DNA of 64,000 nucleotides from Archivesica marissinica (taxonomy: Eukaryota; Mollusca; Bivalvia; Venerida; Vesicomyidae), in the NCBI GenBank assembly GCA_014843695.1, contig CM026398.1:14863391-14927390 (forward strand). The letters are read 5' to 3'. How positions within the stretch are numbered: the stretch's first letter is position 1; the number at the start of each line of letters is the position of its first letter. Below are positions 48,672 to 60,449 of the stretch, one piece after another. A model generated the notes under the pieces. That model was not told where the DNA came from. It made no database searches and saw nothing but the letters and a program-made list of their open reading frames with translations. The position numbers and the translations under genes are program-made.

Positions 48672-49671
48672 NNNNNNNNNNNNNNNNNNNNNNNNNNNNN
48701 NNNNNNNNNNNNNNNNNNNNNNNNNNNNNNNNNNNNNNNNNNNNNNNNNNNNNNNNNNNNNNNNNNNNNNNNNNNNNNNNNNNNNNNNNNNNNNNNNNNN
48801 NNNNNNNNNNNNNNNNNNNNNNNNNNNNNNNNNNNNNNNNNNNNNNNNNNNNNNNNNNNNNNNNNNNNNNNNNNNNNNNNNNNNNNNNNNNNNNNNNNNN
48901 NNNNNNNNNNNNNNNNNNNNNNNNNNNNNNNNNNNNNNNNNNNNNNNNNNNNNNNNNNNNNNNNNNNNNNNNNNNNNNNNNNNNNNNNNNNNNNNNNNNN
49001 NNNNNNNNNNNNNNNNNNNNNNNNNNNNNNNNNNNNNNNNNNNNNNNNNNNNNNNNNNNNNNNNNNNNNNNNNNNNNNNNNNNNNNNNNNNNNNNNNNNN
49101 NNNNNNNNNNNNNNNNNNNNNNNNNNNNNNNNNNNNNNNNNNNNNNNNNNNNNNNNNNNNNNNNNNNNNNNNNNNNNNNNNNNNNNNNNNNNNNNNNNNN
49201 NNNNNNNNNNNNNNNNNNNNNNNNNNNNNNNNNNNNNNNNNNNNNNNNNNNNNNNNNNNNNNNNNNNNNNNNNNNNNNNNNNNNNNNNNNNNNNNNNNNN
49301 NNNNNNNNNNNNNNNNNNNNNNNNNNNNNNNNNNNNNNNNNNNNNNNNNNNNNNNNNNNNNNNNNNNNNNNNNNNNNNNNNNNNNNNNNNNNNNNNNNNN
49401 NNNNNNNNNNNNNNNNNNNNNNNNNNNNNNNNNNNNNNNNNNNNNNNNNNNNNNNNNNNNNNNNNNNNNNNNNNNNNNNNNNNNNNNNNNNNNNNNNNNN
49501 NNNNNNNNNNNNNNNNNNNNNNNNNNNNNNNNNNNNNNNNNNNNNNNNNNNNNNNNNNNNNNNNNNNNNNNNNNNNNNNNNNNNNNNNNNNNNNNNNNNN
49601 NNNNNNNNNNNNNNNNNNNNNNNNNNNNNNNNNNNNNNNNNNNNNNNNNNNNNNNNNNNNNNNNNNNNNNN
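48672..49671. other. Assembly gap (1000 N)
   Basis: Exactly 1000 unknown bases, probably a gap of unspecified size. It cuts a cadherin exon on the left and the left arm of the inverted-repeat element on the right. Confidence 0.99.
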
Positions 49672-50057
49672 CCGTTTCTATTGCAGATAGAGTCATCAAA
49701 CTGGTGACTATACTCAGGTTTTCATGGGCAAGGAATCCAATAATGCAATGTAATGGCAGTTTCAACAATGATTGACTGCCGCCATCTTGGATTCTAATAT
49801 GGCCGCCTTATAGTATATACTGGTACCTATAATATGTTCTTCCATATCTCTTCTAGAGTAGTATGAGATGAGTTATTTAATCGGGTTCCTACAGCCTTCA
49901 CCAGCCCCACACTTGCAGAACTCACAGCAGGTAATGTTTCTGACCCTGCACGGACTGACAGTACCTTTTGCACATTTGATGCAGGAGAAAGCACAATTTA
50001 CAACGCACTTGCGAGAGATTTGTAACTTGAACGAAGATAACCAGTATTCTTGGCACC

Positions 50058-51897
50058 ATGAGTTTGTACAAAAAACGAACCGAAGCTGATGAGCAATGTG
50101 TAGAACAGATTGTTAGTTACATTGATGAAAGGACCAATCCATTCAAGGTCAGCACAAACAACGAAGTGAAAAACATTGTTACAGGAAAGCAACTAGTCAA
50201 GGACACGTCGTCTTTCTTGATACATTGCATAGATGAAGGTGAAAAGAGCTATTGTGAATTTCGAGTATCGAGGCTGCATACGAAAGAGTTGAAGTTGTTT
50301 GATCCAATTCCAAAGATCCGAAAAGTCGCAAAAGCAGTTGGACCAAAGAAGAAGATTGGTGTGAAGAAAGAAACAGTTTGAGCCTTGCGAAATATTGACT
50401 TTGCGAGGTTGCGAATGTACAGCATAGAAATGTTACTGTGTTATAAGCTCATAAGTACCTCTTTCTATCTAACTAACGACGAGTTCCTAAGAAAACCACA
50501 AAAGTCCGAACTTACAAGTGAGATCGAGAAGAACTCAAAGTCCGAACTTACAAGTGAGATCGAGAAGAACTCAAAGTCCGAACTTACAAGTGAGATCGAG
50601 AAGAACCTGCAAACTCCACACCCTGCTGATATTCCACAGGAAGATGAAGCCACTGCAATCATGATCGACTTCATGGTATATGCTCGAAAAGTGGCAGTAA
50701 AGAAGTTAAAGCTCAGGACGTTCGGTGACTTGGTGAAGAAACTATGGAACACATTCATCTACCTGTCAAGAGACTGTAACCGGATTGATATATTCTTCGA
50801 TTTATATCTTCAACAGCGTATCAAGCAATGTGAGCGTGATCGTCATAGCAAACATGGTTCAATAAACACTATTATTAGTCGAACTGATCAACCACTACCT
50901 GTCGATATGGAAAGTTTCTGGTCATCAATAGAAAACAAAGTGAGACTGCAGCAATTCTTCATAAAATGGATGATTGAAACATACACAGACTGCAATCCTG
51001 TATACCGTGGAGGCTCACACTTAACATACTTGACAGCTTGCATGAAACTTGGACAAGGGAACGAAAAATATGAGCATCTGCTGAAATGTGACCATGAGGA
51101 GGCTGATGATAGAATCATGTTCCATGTGAATCATGCTGTTACTGTTGATAAGTTTCGGAGAGTCATTGTTGCATCAGCAGACACTGATGTCTTTATCTGG
51201 CTGGTGTACCATTTCATGCAGTGTGTTCATTTTGGCATGAAAGAGCTCTGGGATTTATGTGGACAGGGTATTTCCACAAGGGCAAGCCCTGTTCACGATG
51301 TCGGGTCCGGAATAGATTCTAGTGTAGCTGAACACGTACTAGCTATCCATGCATTGAGTGGCTGTGACAGCACAAGCAAGATAGGGACAAAGAAGTCTGC
51401 ACTTAAAACTGCGCAAGCGTTGGGATGTGAGCATGTTCTTTCATTCGCAAAGGCTCCAATTATGGATGGAATGATTCATTCTGCCGAAAATGTCTGGTTG
51501 TTTGTATCTCTAGCGATAATACAGTAGGAACATTCGATAAACTGAGGTACAAAATATACCACAAGAAACATTTCAACTAGATCTCGAAAAACTGCCGTGT
51601 ACATCGGCTAGTGTTCACCTCCATATAAAACGTGCATATCTTCAATGTTATCGCTGGCTTCATGCACCGTTTCTAGAAAACGTTCCACTTGATCCAACCG
51701 AGTACGGGTACACTTTGGACAAAGAAGGTCATCTTTCACCTGAGATAGTACACGATGTACTACCTAGTGACTTTCCTACGCCTTGCAATTGCATCAAATG
51801 TGCAAAAGGTACTGTCTGTCCGTGCAGGGTCAGAAACATTACTTGCTGTGAGTTCTGCACGTGTGGAGCTGGTGAAGGTTTTAGGAACCCGATTAAA
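50058..51897 (+). pseudogene. Broken ORF of multi-copy uncharacterised family with Cys-rich C-terminus
   Basis: 107 codons (MSLYKKRTEADEQC...) end in TGA at 50379. The same frame continues to 51527 with HEEADDRIMFHVNHAV, VASADTDVFIWLVYH and ALSGCDSTSKIGTKKSALK. A -1 shift near 51520 and another near 51570 are needed to reach KRAYLQCYRWLHAPF, DPTEYGYTLDKEGH and the tail CNCIKCAKGTVCPC, CCEFCTCG ending at 51897. This order (E-A-D-x-R, x-D-T-D-V, G-C-D-S-T, Cys-rich end) is one I recognise from abundant uncharacterised invertebrate proteins; function unknown. One stop and two frameshifts make it a pseudogene. Confidence 0.75.
50497..50607 (+). repeat. 36-bp coding repeat, 3 copies
   Basis: Encodes K-S-E-L-T-S-E-I-E-K-N-(S/L) three times in frame within the broken ORF; a local expansion of a charged linker. 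Confidence 0.92.
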
Positions 51898-52116
51898 TAA
51901 CTCATCTCTTACTACTCTAGAAGAGATATGGAAGAACATATTATAGGTACCAGTATATACTATAAGATGCCATATTAGAATCCAAGATAGCGGCCGTCAA
52001 TCATTGTTGAAACTGCCATTACATTGCATTACTGGATTCCTTGCCAATGAAAACCTGGGTACAGTCACCAGTTTGATGACTCTATCGGCAATAGAAACGG
52101 AGACATAGAAGAAAAT

Positions 52117-52470
52117 AGGTATTATAAGGCGGCCATATTGGACTCCAAGATGGCGGCTACCAGTTTTTGTTGAAAAAATGCCATTATTGGATTCCTTGCC
52201 CATGAAAACATGGGTATAGCCATCAGTTTGATGACTCTATCTGCAATAGAAACAGAGATATGTAAGAAATTAGGTATTATAAGGCGGACATATTGGAATC
52301 CAAGATGGCGGGCATATGACATTGTTGAAACTGACATTATTGGAACCCTTGACCATGAAAATGTTGATATAGCCACCATATTCATGAGCCTATCCCTACT
52401 GGGAGCTGAGATATTGGATGAAATAGGTTGTGCATGGCGGCCATTTTCAATCCAAGATGGCGACTTCCTG
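52117..52470. repeat. ~155-bp tandem units of the element's right end
   Basis: aggtattataaggcgg starts units at 52117 and 52272, with a partial unit near 52426. Each holds ccaagatggcgg, attggattccttgcc-like and gactctatctgcaatagaa segments also present in the arm at 51945-52100. Confidence 0.85.
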
Positions 52471-52596
52471 CACCTGATCCAGAGCATGTGACCAAACTTT
52501 TGTTCATGCCCAGACCACAAGTAACAAAGATCCAAAGTCAAACTGAGCGCACATAAAAGTGCATACTCAACTACAGCTAGCTCCTAGAGTAAAGGA

Positions 52597-52682
52597 CACA
52601 ATCGTATCGGTTCCAGTTGGCTCGAACTTCAGACCTTTCTCATCTGAAGCGAATGACCTACCACTCCGCTATCACGACTTCT
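52597..52682 (-). mobile_element. SINE family E head remnant
   Basis: ggctcgaacttcagacctt, catctgaagcgaatg and cgctatcacgacttc; body absent. Confidence 0.65.
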
Positions 52683-53030
52683 ACTTCCACTATGAGACTT
52701 GAAACGGATGCCTCATGACGGTGCTTACATCGTGCAGGTAAATGAACCAGAGAAGTCTCTGGAGTGATATGTAATCCATACCCATGCACATCTCTTCTAA
52801 ACCGTAAAAAAAAAAAAAAACATATCTTCACGAAGCGTCGTTCATGTGGATAATCTCTTGCGATCCTTCTTGAGTAATCAATAAGATATTTTAATAATAT
52901 TTTATTGAAACAGTTTCACGATAAAGGACAACACAATATACAATTACATATCACAATAGCATTGTAATCAATTTCTGAACATCTGAACATATACAATCTC
53001 ACTTTACTTATATATAGCATTTCAATGCAT
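52683..53030. other. Degenerate SINE-like tail, then AT-rich sequence
   Basis: ggtgcttacatcgtgcaggt, aatgaaccagagaagtctct and gaagcgtcgttcatgtgg resemble a diverged family A body (52683-52870). The rest shows nothing. Confidence 0.45.
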
Positions 53031-53033
53031 TTA

Positions 53034-53182
53034 CCCGTACAATAGACCGGCTCTATCCGTTGTTTATTGGAAATGTAATGCTATGAACGAATAAATGAAT
53101 AAATGTGTGTGTTATTTCGTCGGTGGGGTAAACTTCAACAGCCGTACAATAGACCGGCTCTATCCGTTGTTTATTGGAAATT
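53034..53182. repeat. 42-bp direct repeat pair
   Basis: ccgtacaatagaccggctct, atccgttgtttattggaaat occurs at about 53035 and again at about 53141. Confidence 0.85.
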
Positions 53183-53282
53183 GAACAACGGTAGATGTGT
53201 TCTTTGTTCATAGAAACAAAATATCAAGCAATGTTAATAGTTGTATATTCCCTTTACTCTTTCAGTATATACCAGTTTTCAG

Positions 53283-53437
53283 GTTGTCCGATAAGCGCAG
53301 CTGTTAGTGTGCTCGCTTCTCAACATTGCAACTGGTGTTCGATCCCTGACCGGGAAGTATGTCAGATGGCACGGTGGTCGCCAGATCGGACAGGTGGGTT
53401 TTCTTCGGGTACTCCGGTTTCCTCCCACATTTACGCG
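53283..53437 (+). mobile_element. SINE family D, tail missing
   Basis: gtccgataagcgcagctgtt, ggtgttcgatccctgacc, gatcggacaggtgggttttc; breaks off near cccacatttacgcg. Confidence 0.8.
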
Positions 53438-53746
53438 TTGATACGACGCATATAGCTGCTAACTATGCGTCGTTAAAGAACCGCATAGAGCTCCTGTCCG
53501 ATAGAGTATCAATGCGTCAATATGCCAGATCGTCCCGCATTGACCTCCTCTGTTGTCAACTACTAAAACATATTAAACTACTGACTATTTTTATGCTCCC
53601 CAAAGGGAGAGCATATAGTTGCCACTTTGTCTGTCCGTCCGTCCGTTTGTTCGTCCGTCCGTTCGTTTGTCCGGGTACTTCTTGTCCGGAGCATAACTCG
53701 AAAAGCATAGAAGGAAATCAAATGAAACTTGAATCTGTGATGGAGG

Positions 53747-53966
53747 GCAATGTATGTATGTATGTTCCATTAATGTCAAACCCCTCGCGGGGACCTAGAC
53801 ATGTTTTCCTGGGCAAGCTTAGCCGACCTAAGCGATTAACCAGTACTAAGCAATGTGTGTGAGGTGCCTTGCTCAATGACACTACATGCGTTGCCTGACC
53901 GAGTATCGAACCCGGGACCGTTCGATTCCAAATCCGACGCTCTACCACTGGAACACCGACGCCACT
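53747..53966 (-). mobile_element. SINE family F
   Basis: Starts tatgtatgttccattaatg, ccccttgcgggg-like hairpin, ends cactggaacaccgacgccac. Oriented with the head at right. Confidence 0.87.
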
Positions 53967-54070
53967 GAGATGGAGAGCAGAGCGCAAGAACCATAACTCT
54001 CTGTGTTGTCATTGATGAATTATCTCCCTTTTCACTTTATTAAATGCTTGCTGTAGCATAACTCGTAAAG

Positions 54071-54361
54071 ACAGACGGATCTGTAGTCCAGTGGTAATAC
54101 GCTGGACTGGTAATCCAGGGATCGCAGGTTCGATCCCCCGTCTGACCCTAATACAATTAACAGTCTTTCAGATGGGACGTTAAACCGAGGTCTCGTGTCG
54201 GTGCTTTACACCGTGCACGTAAAAGAACCAGAGGAGACTCTGGAACGGGTCTCTGTCTGTATCATTGCACTATCCTCCAACAATCTAAAATGACTAATCT
54301 CTTCAGGAGGCGTCGCTCATATGGGCAACCGGTAGCGACGATAAATAAACGTAAAACACAA
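54071..54361 (+). mobile_element. SINE family A, full length
   Basis: gacggatctgtagtccagtg, box B ggttcgatcccccgtctg, ggtgctttacaccgtgcacg, tail gtagcgacgataaataaacg. Near consensus. Confidence 0.9.
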
Positions 54362-54660
54362 AATATAACTCGTAAAGTATTGAATGAAATCTAATGAAAC
54401 TTGAAATGGTGATAGAGGGAAATGAGGCGGTGTATAGAGCGCGAGAACAATAAATCTCTGTGATGTACCTACTGAATTATCTCCCCTTTTCACCTTATTA
54501 TGTGCTTGTCCGGAGCATAACTCGAAAAGTATTGAAGGTAATAAAAAGAAACTTGAAGCAGTGATAGAGGGCAATGAGGCGGAGTGCAGAGCGCAAGAAC
54601 CATAACTCTCTGTGTTGTACTTACTGAATTATGTTCCATTTTTACTTTATTAAAGGCTTG

Positions 54661-54985
54661 TTAGGCCCCTACTGGTCGAAGAGCCGGCAATGTGGACTAT
54701 AGGATTGGTCGATGTCCATCCGTCTTTCCGTCCGCCCATCCCATCGTGCCCGGTCCATATCTCCTAAACCTCTTGAAGGATTTTCACGAAAATGTTCTCC
54801 TCATCGAGATGACGTACAGAACCCATGTTCCAGCCATGTAGGTCAAAAGTCAAGTGCCTACATTTCGTGTCCGGTCCATATCATGTAGGTGTGAATATGT
54901 GTTAGGTGTTAATACCTACAACGCGTACGTGCATTTGTATCTACAAGTGCACGTACAAGTCATCTCACCATCTTAATTATCGGAA
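54661..54985. other. Repeat-like non-coding stretch
   Basis: ggcccctactggtcgaagag, ccgtctttccgtccgccc and cggtccatatctcctaaacc resemble the opening of the preceding unclassified repeat. No coding frame. Confidence 0.45.
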
Positions 54986-55176
54986 GTGGGGAGCTCTATG
55001 CGTCAGGTTGAAAGACCCATTTTAAAGTCACGTGATGTGTACCTTCGACCGATATGGCTCTCGGGAGCTCTATGCGTGCTTGTGGCCTAACGCACAGAGC
55101 TACCTGGGAGCTCTATGCGTCATGCCATAACGCATAGAGCTCCTCGAGGAGCTCTATGGGTTAGGAGCTCTATGCG
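54986..55176. repeat. Cluster of gagctctatgcg words in both orientations
   Basis: At least seven copies of gagctctatgcgt or its complement acgcatagagctc within 190 bp. Related copies also lie at 53455-53520. Several pairs face each other and could fold. Confidence 0.8.
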
Positions 55177-55184
55177 GCGTAACA

Positions 55185-55263
55185 ACTCTTTCATCCGCGC
55201 TAACAAGAGTGATTAATATAAGTTGTTGAAACTTGTTTCACAATCGTTGTAAAATAAATAAAA
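55185..55263 (+). mobile_element. SINE family D tail fragment
   Basis: ctttcatccgcgctaacaag, gtgattaatataagttgttg, cacaatcgttgtaaaataaa. Confidence 0.78.
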
Positions 55264-55404
55264 TTATAATGTCGCAATATAAAGACACAACTGACGATCT
55301 GATCTATATCCTTGCAATACACCTTGCATTTAAGTCAACTACAAAAGCTATCATGGCTTCGAGTACTAAAAAGAAATCCAACTGATTTATACAAGTTTTT
55401 TTAC

Positions 55405-55690
55405 AGACGGATCTGTAGGTAACACGATGGACTGGTAATCCAGGGATCGCAGGTTAGATCCCCCGTCTGACCCTAATAAAATTAACAGTCTTTCAGATGG
55501 GACATTAAACCGAGGTCTCGTGTCGGTGCTTTACACCGTGCACGTAAAAGAACCAGAGGGGAATCTGGAATGGGTCTCTGTCTGTATCATTGCACTATCC
55601 TCCAAAACTCTAAAATGACTAATCTCTTCAGAAGGCGTCGCTCATATGGGTAACTGGTAGCGACGATAAATAAACGTAAAACACACACAA
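55405..55690 (+). mobile_element. SINE family A, head with small deletion
   Basis: gacggatctgtaggtaacac (part of the head missing), ctggtaatccagggatcgc, cagatgggacattaaaccg, tail gtagcgacgataaataaacg. Confidence 0.87.
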
Positions 55691-55984
55691 ATTAGACCAG
55701 TTTAAAGCAACACAAAGTATAACTGGGTGGAGTATGTTGGGATCACAACTGTGTTTCATGCTGATCGCATGCTCATGTCCCATACAACTGTATTTTATTG
55801 TCAATTTGCGCGGCACCACAATATTTAGAGCCAAATGTGTAACAGTATCAATAATAGATGGATGCCTATAACATGAAAAAGTTCTCCCCACAACAACGTC
55901 ATTAATATCGTAAATCAACTGATTCTTTTTGGAGCTTAGTAATATGATCATCCAGATATGACACATCCGTATGACGTGCGTCTA

Positions 55985-56168
55985 TGTCCATAGGCTCTCT
56001 GTGTAGCAAGCTCGCTTCTCTTCACTGTAACCTGGGTTAAATCCTCGGACCGGAACATATGCCCGATAGTACGGCGGTGGCCGCCAAATCTAACAGAGTT
56101 GTTTTCTCCGAGGAATCCGGCTTCATCCCACAAGAAGGATCTCAAATACGTGTTTGCCAAAAATCAAG
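55985..56168 (+). mobile_element. SINE family D, degenerate
   Basis: gtgtagcaagctcgcttctc, tcctcggaccggaacatatg, ggtggccgccaaatctaac and gttgttttctccgagg parallel family D with many changes. Confidence 0.6.
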
Positions 56169-56169
56169 T

Positions 56170-56425
56170 GGGCATTTGCCCATTTGTTCTACGCGAGGTT
56201 TCCGTCCTCCTTAGGACACCTGCGTTACCGTTTGACAGATGTACCGCCCCAGTGTTCACAATGTTTTAGAATGTTCATACGCAACGTATATACAATCATG
56301 TTTAGGTGACATATAGGCCCACTGGGCGGGGTGTTTCTGCTTAATGTGTATTGATATGTTTGTTGATTATGATGCACACGTCACTATTATCAATTATTTA
56401 CTTACTTTTTACTGATTTCTTCCGC
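56170..56425. other. Nothing recognised
   Basis: No element or coding sequence could be assigned. Confidence 0.45.
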
Positions 56426-56430
56426 GCCAA

Positions 56431-56726
56431 TGTATGTGTGTGTGTTTTACTTTTATTTATCTTCGCTACCGGTTGCCCATATGAGCAACGCCTCCTGAAG
56501 AGATTATTCATTTTAGATTTTTGGAGGATAGTGCAGTGATACAGACAGAGACACACTCCAGAGTCTCCTCTGGTTCTTGTACGTGCACGGTGTAAAGTAC
56601 CGACACGAGACCTCGGTTTAAAGTCCCATCTGAAAGACTATTAATTTTATTAGGGTCAGACGGGGGATCGAACTTGCGATCCCTGGCTTACCAGTCGGGC
56701 GTGTTACCACTGGACTACAGATCCTA
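56431..56726 (-). mobile_element. SINE family A, full length
   Basis: Tail tatttatcttcgctaccgg, ggaggatagtgcagtgatac, ttattagggtcagacggggg, head end ctggactacagatcc. Followed by a short (gat)6 run. Confidence 0.87.
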
Positions 56727-56769
56727 CGTTGATGATGATGATGATGATCGAATGAGCGAATCCTACGTT

Positions 56770-57340
56770 GTATCGGCTCCATTTTATTTATATGAGATTC
56801 AGCGATATGCTAACGACTTTAATTGGCTCGTTGGTTTGACGCGCTAATTAATTATTCATAGGGACCATTAGGATAATTTGAATTATAGACCTTTGGTTAA
56901 GGGCAAAAAAATATGTACAATTTGAGATTATTCGTGTTAGACAAGAACTTAGGCCAGTTACTTCAATTTAATTTCAACTCTGATATTTAACTAAGAGTTT
57001 TTTATTCATCCCATGTAAGGTTGTAATTCTTGAACATTAATTTGATTGTTGCTGCTTGTGTGGGCGTAGGTTTTGGTAACAATTAACATGAGTATAATTT
57101 AAATGCGTTCAAGTCAGGTAGCCACCTCAATAATATTCTATTAAAGATAAGGTAAGAGAAAGTTGGGATATTAGAACGTGTGTTGTGTATAATGTTTTTG
57201 AATATCAAGCTATGTTAGATATTGATCTTCACATCATGTGTTATACTGTATATATGTGTCAAGAAACTGTGTATGGTTTACGCCAATACAATATGCTGTC
57301 TGTCTGTCTATTCCAGATTAATCAACATGTCATAGCTTCT
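56770..57340. other. Nothing recognised
   Basis: AT-rich sequence; open frames are short and without family resemblance. Confidence 0.45.
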
Positions 57341-57349
57341 ATAAAAGTG

Positions 57350-57612
57350 TTTGTTTATTATAGTGTCACCCCTATTTAAAGGGCCAGCCATCTCTGGTTT
57401 ACGAGACACCTCTTATTATGAACACCAGTACTTCCGAATCTTATGTTTGTATGCCAGGCGCCAGACTGGTAGGCAATCGGTAACCATTACTAGTGTTTAA
57501 CCAGATGGCGGCTCACCAACCGGCCATATCAGAACTAACCCCTGGCGAGATTCGAACCTTCGACCTCACGCTCCGTAGGGGGACGCGTTAACCACTAAGC
57601 CACGAAGACGGT
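57350..57612 (-). mobile_element. SINE family C
   Basis: gtttattatagtgtcacccc, gccaggcgccagactgg, ggctcaccaaccggccatat, box B complement gattcgaaccttcg, head end ccactaagccacgaagacgg. Confidence 0.85.
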
Positions 57613-57808
57613 ATATATTTATATATATTATCTCTATTTGCTGTGCTATTTTCAAAATTCTTTCACCGTATTTTCTGTGTTAGTGAACATGGTATTGTTT
57701 GATGGTTTCCCTTTAATACAGCCGACACAAAACATGGTAGTCATTAAAAGGATGGCTCTAATGCAGTATTATGAAAGGAAAATGAGTGTCAGAGAAGATC
57801 TTGCTTAA

Positions 57809-58418
57809 AGCAGCATTACATCGTAATAAAGGATGTTTTGGGTAAAATATAAATACTAATGTGTGTGTGTGTTTACAAAAATCGAAATAGTCGCTCAGAA
57901 ACGATAAAATTCCAATAAATATAAACCGTCGTATACGCGAATTTGTTTATCAACACACGAAATATAAACACGCACAGCGCGCATGCGTGAAACAACAGAG
58001 GATGTAGAAAACAACGTATATATTTTGAACATGAAATACTATCTATCTATCTATCGTCCTCTAATGTCGAACCCCTCGCGGGGATGTAGACATGTCAGTA
58101 AAATACTTAGATAACAGAGGTATGAATCAACATCTCAAGTAATTTAATAAAAAAAGACAACGTGGGTCAAATGGGGACGATGCATTCCGAATGTAAACAA
58201 GTGCGGACGATGCGTTCTGGTTGTAAACAAATGCGTGACCGATCGATTCAGAAAGTCCTACTTTCGATTTCGAGTTTGTTTTATCGCAAAAAAAACATTG
58301 TTTACCAATTGAACATAAGTATACAAAGTATAGTGTTAGAATGTGTAGCAGCATTGCTACCCATACGTAAATATTTAATTTTTCAAATATATTTTATTTC
58401 ATACGATGCAATGCTGCT
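57809..58418. mobile_element. TTAA-flanked element with terminal inverted repeats
   Basis: 610 bp between TTAA at 57805-57808 and 58419-58422. Ends agcagcattacatcgta and tacgatgcaatgctgct are inverted. No ORF, so non-autonomous. TTAA targets suggest piggyBac-type mobilisation. A LINE/SINE F tail lies inside at 58036-58098. Confidence 0.83.
58036..58098 (-). mobile_element. LINE or SINE F 3' tail
   Basis: ctatctatctatctatcgtc, then cgaacccctcgcggggatg and tagacatgtc. Only the 3' end is present, with a GATA-type tetranucleotide end. Confidence 0.65.
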
Positions 58419-58429
58419 TTAAAGAGTTT

Positions 58430-58955
58430 AATTTAATTTGTAACAATCTGGTAACGTGGTTGCTTATTTCTATGGAAGGATTGACCTAAATTGACCAAAT
58501 CTGGCAAATGTTATTAGCGTTGCAGAATCGACAATGGTACTACGCTTCTCACGATTTCATGATCGACATAAATATATGATCTTACATGAGTGATGATCTC
58601 ATACCAACTATTCTGAAACGAGTTTTGGAATGTTGCTATTAAGCTACTATTGGCCAGAGATGATCTATAAATACCAGGTCCTGCTGCACACGGTAAGTCT
58701 CGGCCTCCACGCATTTTAAACACGCCCAATATAGTTCATATACCATGATAGAAACTATTAACCCACGAGTCATTCCTTCCTTAAGTATGCTACCGGGAAA
58801 TCACACTAATACAGTGTTAGTGTAAATTAAGTTATCGTAGAGATAAGACAATGTCAACAGACTTGACTTGATCAGAACCAACAGACGGAGAGTAGTGTGT
58901 AAGGACAGTAACTGTATGAAACGTACACATGTATAATAAGTTGGTGTTGGTGTTG
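58430..58955. other. Nothing recognised
   Basis: No coding similarity or repeat identified. Confidence 0.45.
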
Positions 58956-58956
58956 G

Positions 58957-59509
<553 letters not shown>

Positions 59510-59790
59510 TAAGTTAATGATGATGATGAATAAAGGATGGCATACACAGCGTATCGGTATTATTCATCTGACATGGTGTCTCCGTAATTGGGACGTGGTA
59601 TGTAAACATATGTTTCTGTTTCTCATCTCTTGGCAAATAAATAGAGTTAGTGTGTACATGTGTTTCTTATTCATTTAATTTTATTATTGTGGATAACCGA
59701 CACTATGCAAATTGGTCGACAATATGAATCATATTTGTAGTGACAAGTTGAGATAGTGAACCGTGAATAACTGGAGAATAGCACTCGGGC

Positions 59791-60113
59791 TAGCCTGGGT
59801 TCCAGTCTGCCGATTTCCCCCCTTTTTTTTTACTCCTGGCAAAATGATATTTATATTATCAGAAACTCAATACGGCTCCATTAATGGTCTCGGTGTTAAA
59901 ATATATTTATATGACTGACCAGGAAAACTATATTAACGCATGTTCCATATTGATCTGGGTTCCAGTCTGCCGATTTTTCCCTCTTTTTTTTTACTTCTGG
60001 CAAAATGATATTTATATTATCAGAAACTCAATACGGCTCCATTAATGGTCTCGGTGTTAAAATATATGTATATGACTGACCAGGCAAACTATATCAACGC
60101 CTGTTGCATATTG
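59791..60113. repeat. ~155-bp tandem pair of the tagcctggg repeat
   Basis: tctgggttccagtctgccga, ggcaaaatgatatttatatt and ctccattaatggtctcggtg occur twice, about 157 bp apart; related to 44442-44602. Confidence 0.85.
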
Positions 60114-60341
60114 ATGCAAACCTCCGCTCTAGAAACCCCCGCGCTGGTACGTTGACTGATTGCTCCAAGAATCCTACAACTTCCTCCTAAACCTACCCTC
60201 TATAATTATATCCACAAAGTTTCATCAAAATCTATGAACACAATTTGGAGTTATCATGATTACAGGCATACACACACACAGACAGACAGACAGACACACA
60301 TACATATACACAGAGTCACAGGCAGACATACAGATATGCTT

Positions 60342-60358
60342 GTTATTATTATTATTAT

Positions 60359-60411
<53 letters not shown>

Positions 60412-60413
60412 TT
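60342..60413. repeat. (TTA)n(GTA)n microsatellite
   Basis: Six tta units followed by about 17 gta units. A c/a/g-rich acac/gaca run precedes it at 60269-60300 and a nine-plus G run follows near 60435. Confidence 0.95.
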
Positions 60414-60449
60414 ATATAAGAGCTACCCAAAATGGGGGGGGGGGTCTCA

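Larger units (their letters stand above)
49672..52470 (+). mobile_element. Decayed element with long inverted-repeat arms
   Basis: Left arm 49672-49983 is the reverse complement of 51790-52100 at roughly 90% identity. Arms contain ccatcttggattctaatatg / aatccaagat-type segments and also the Cys-rich 3' coding end of the internal ORF. Beyond the right arm its outer part repeats as ~155-bp units. The left arm continues into N. Superfamily not assignable: no target duplication visible and no known transposase domain. Confidence 0.75.
53590..54660 (+). repeat. Unclassified repeat in ~150-bp units, interrupted by SINEs
   Basis: tgctccccaaagggagagc begins it, then a tccgtccgtccg-rich stretch. Three units with gtccggagcataactcga, gaaacttgaa and gtgatagagggcaatga follow at about 53690, 54364 and 54510. 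SINEs F (53747) and A (54072) sit inside the first unit. No ORF seen. Confidence 0.7.
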
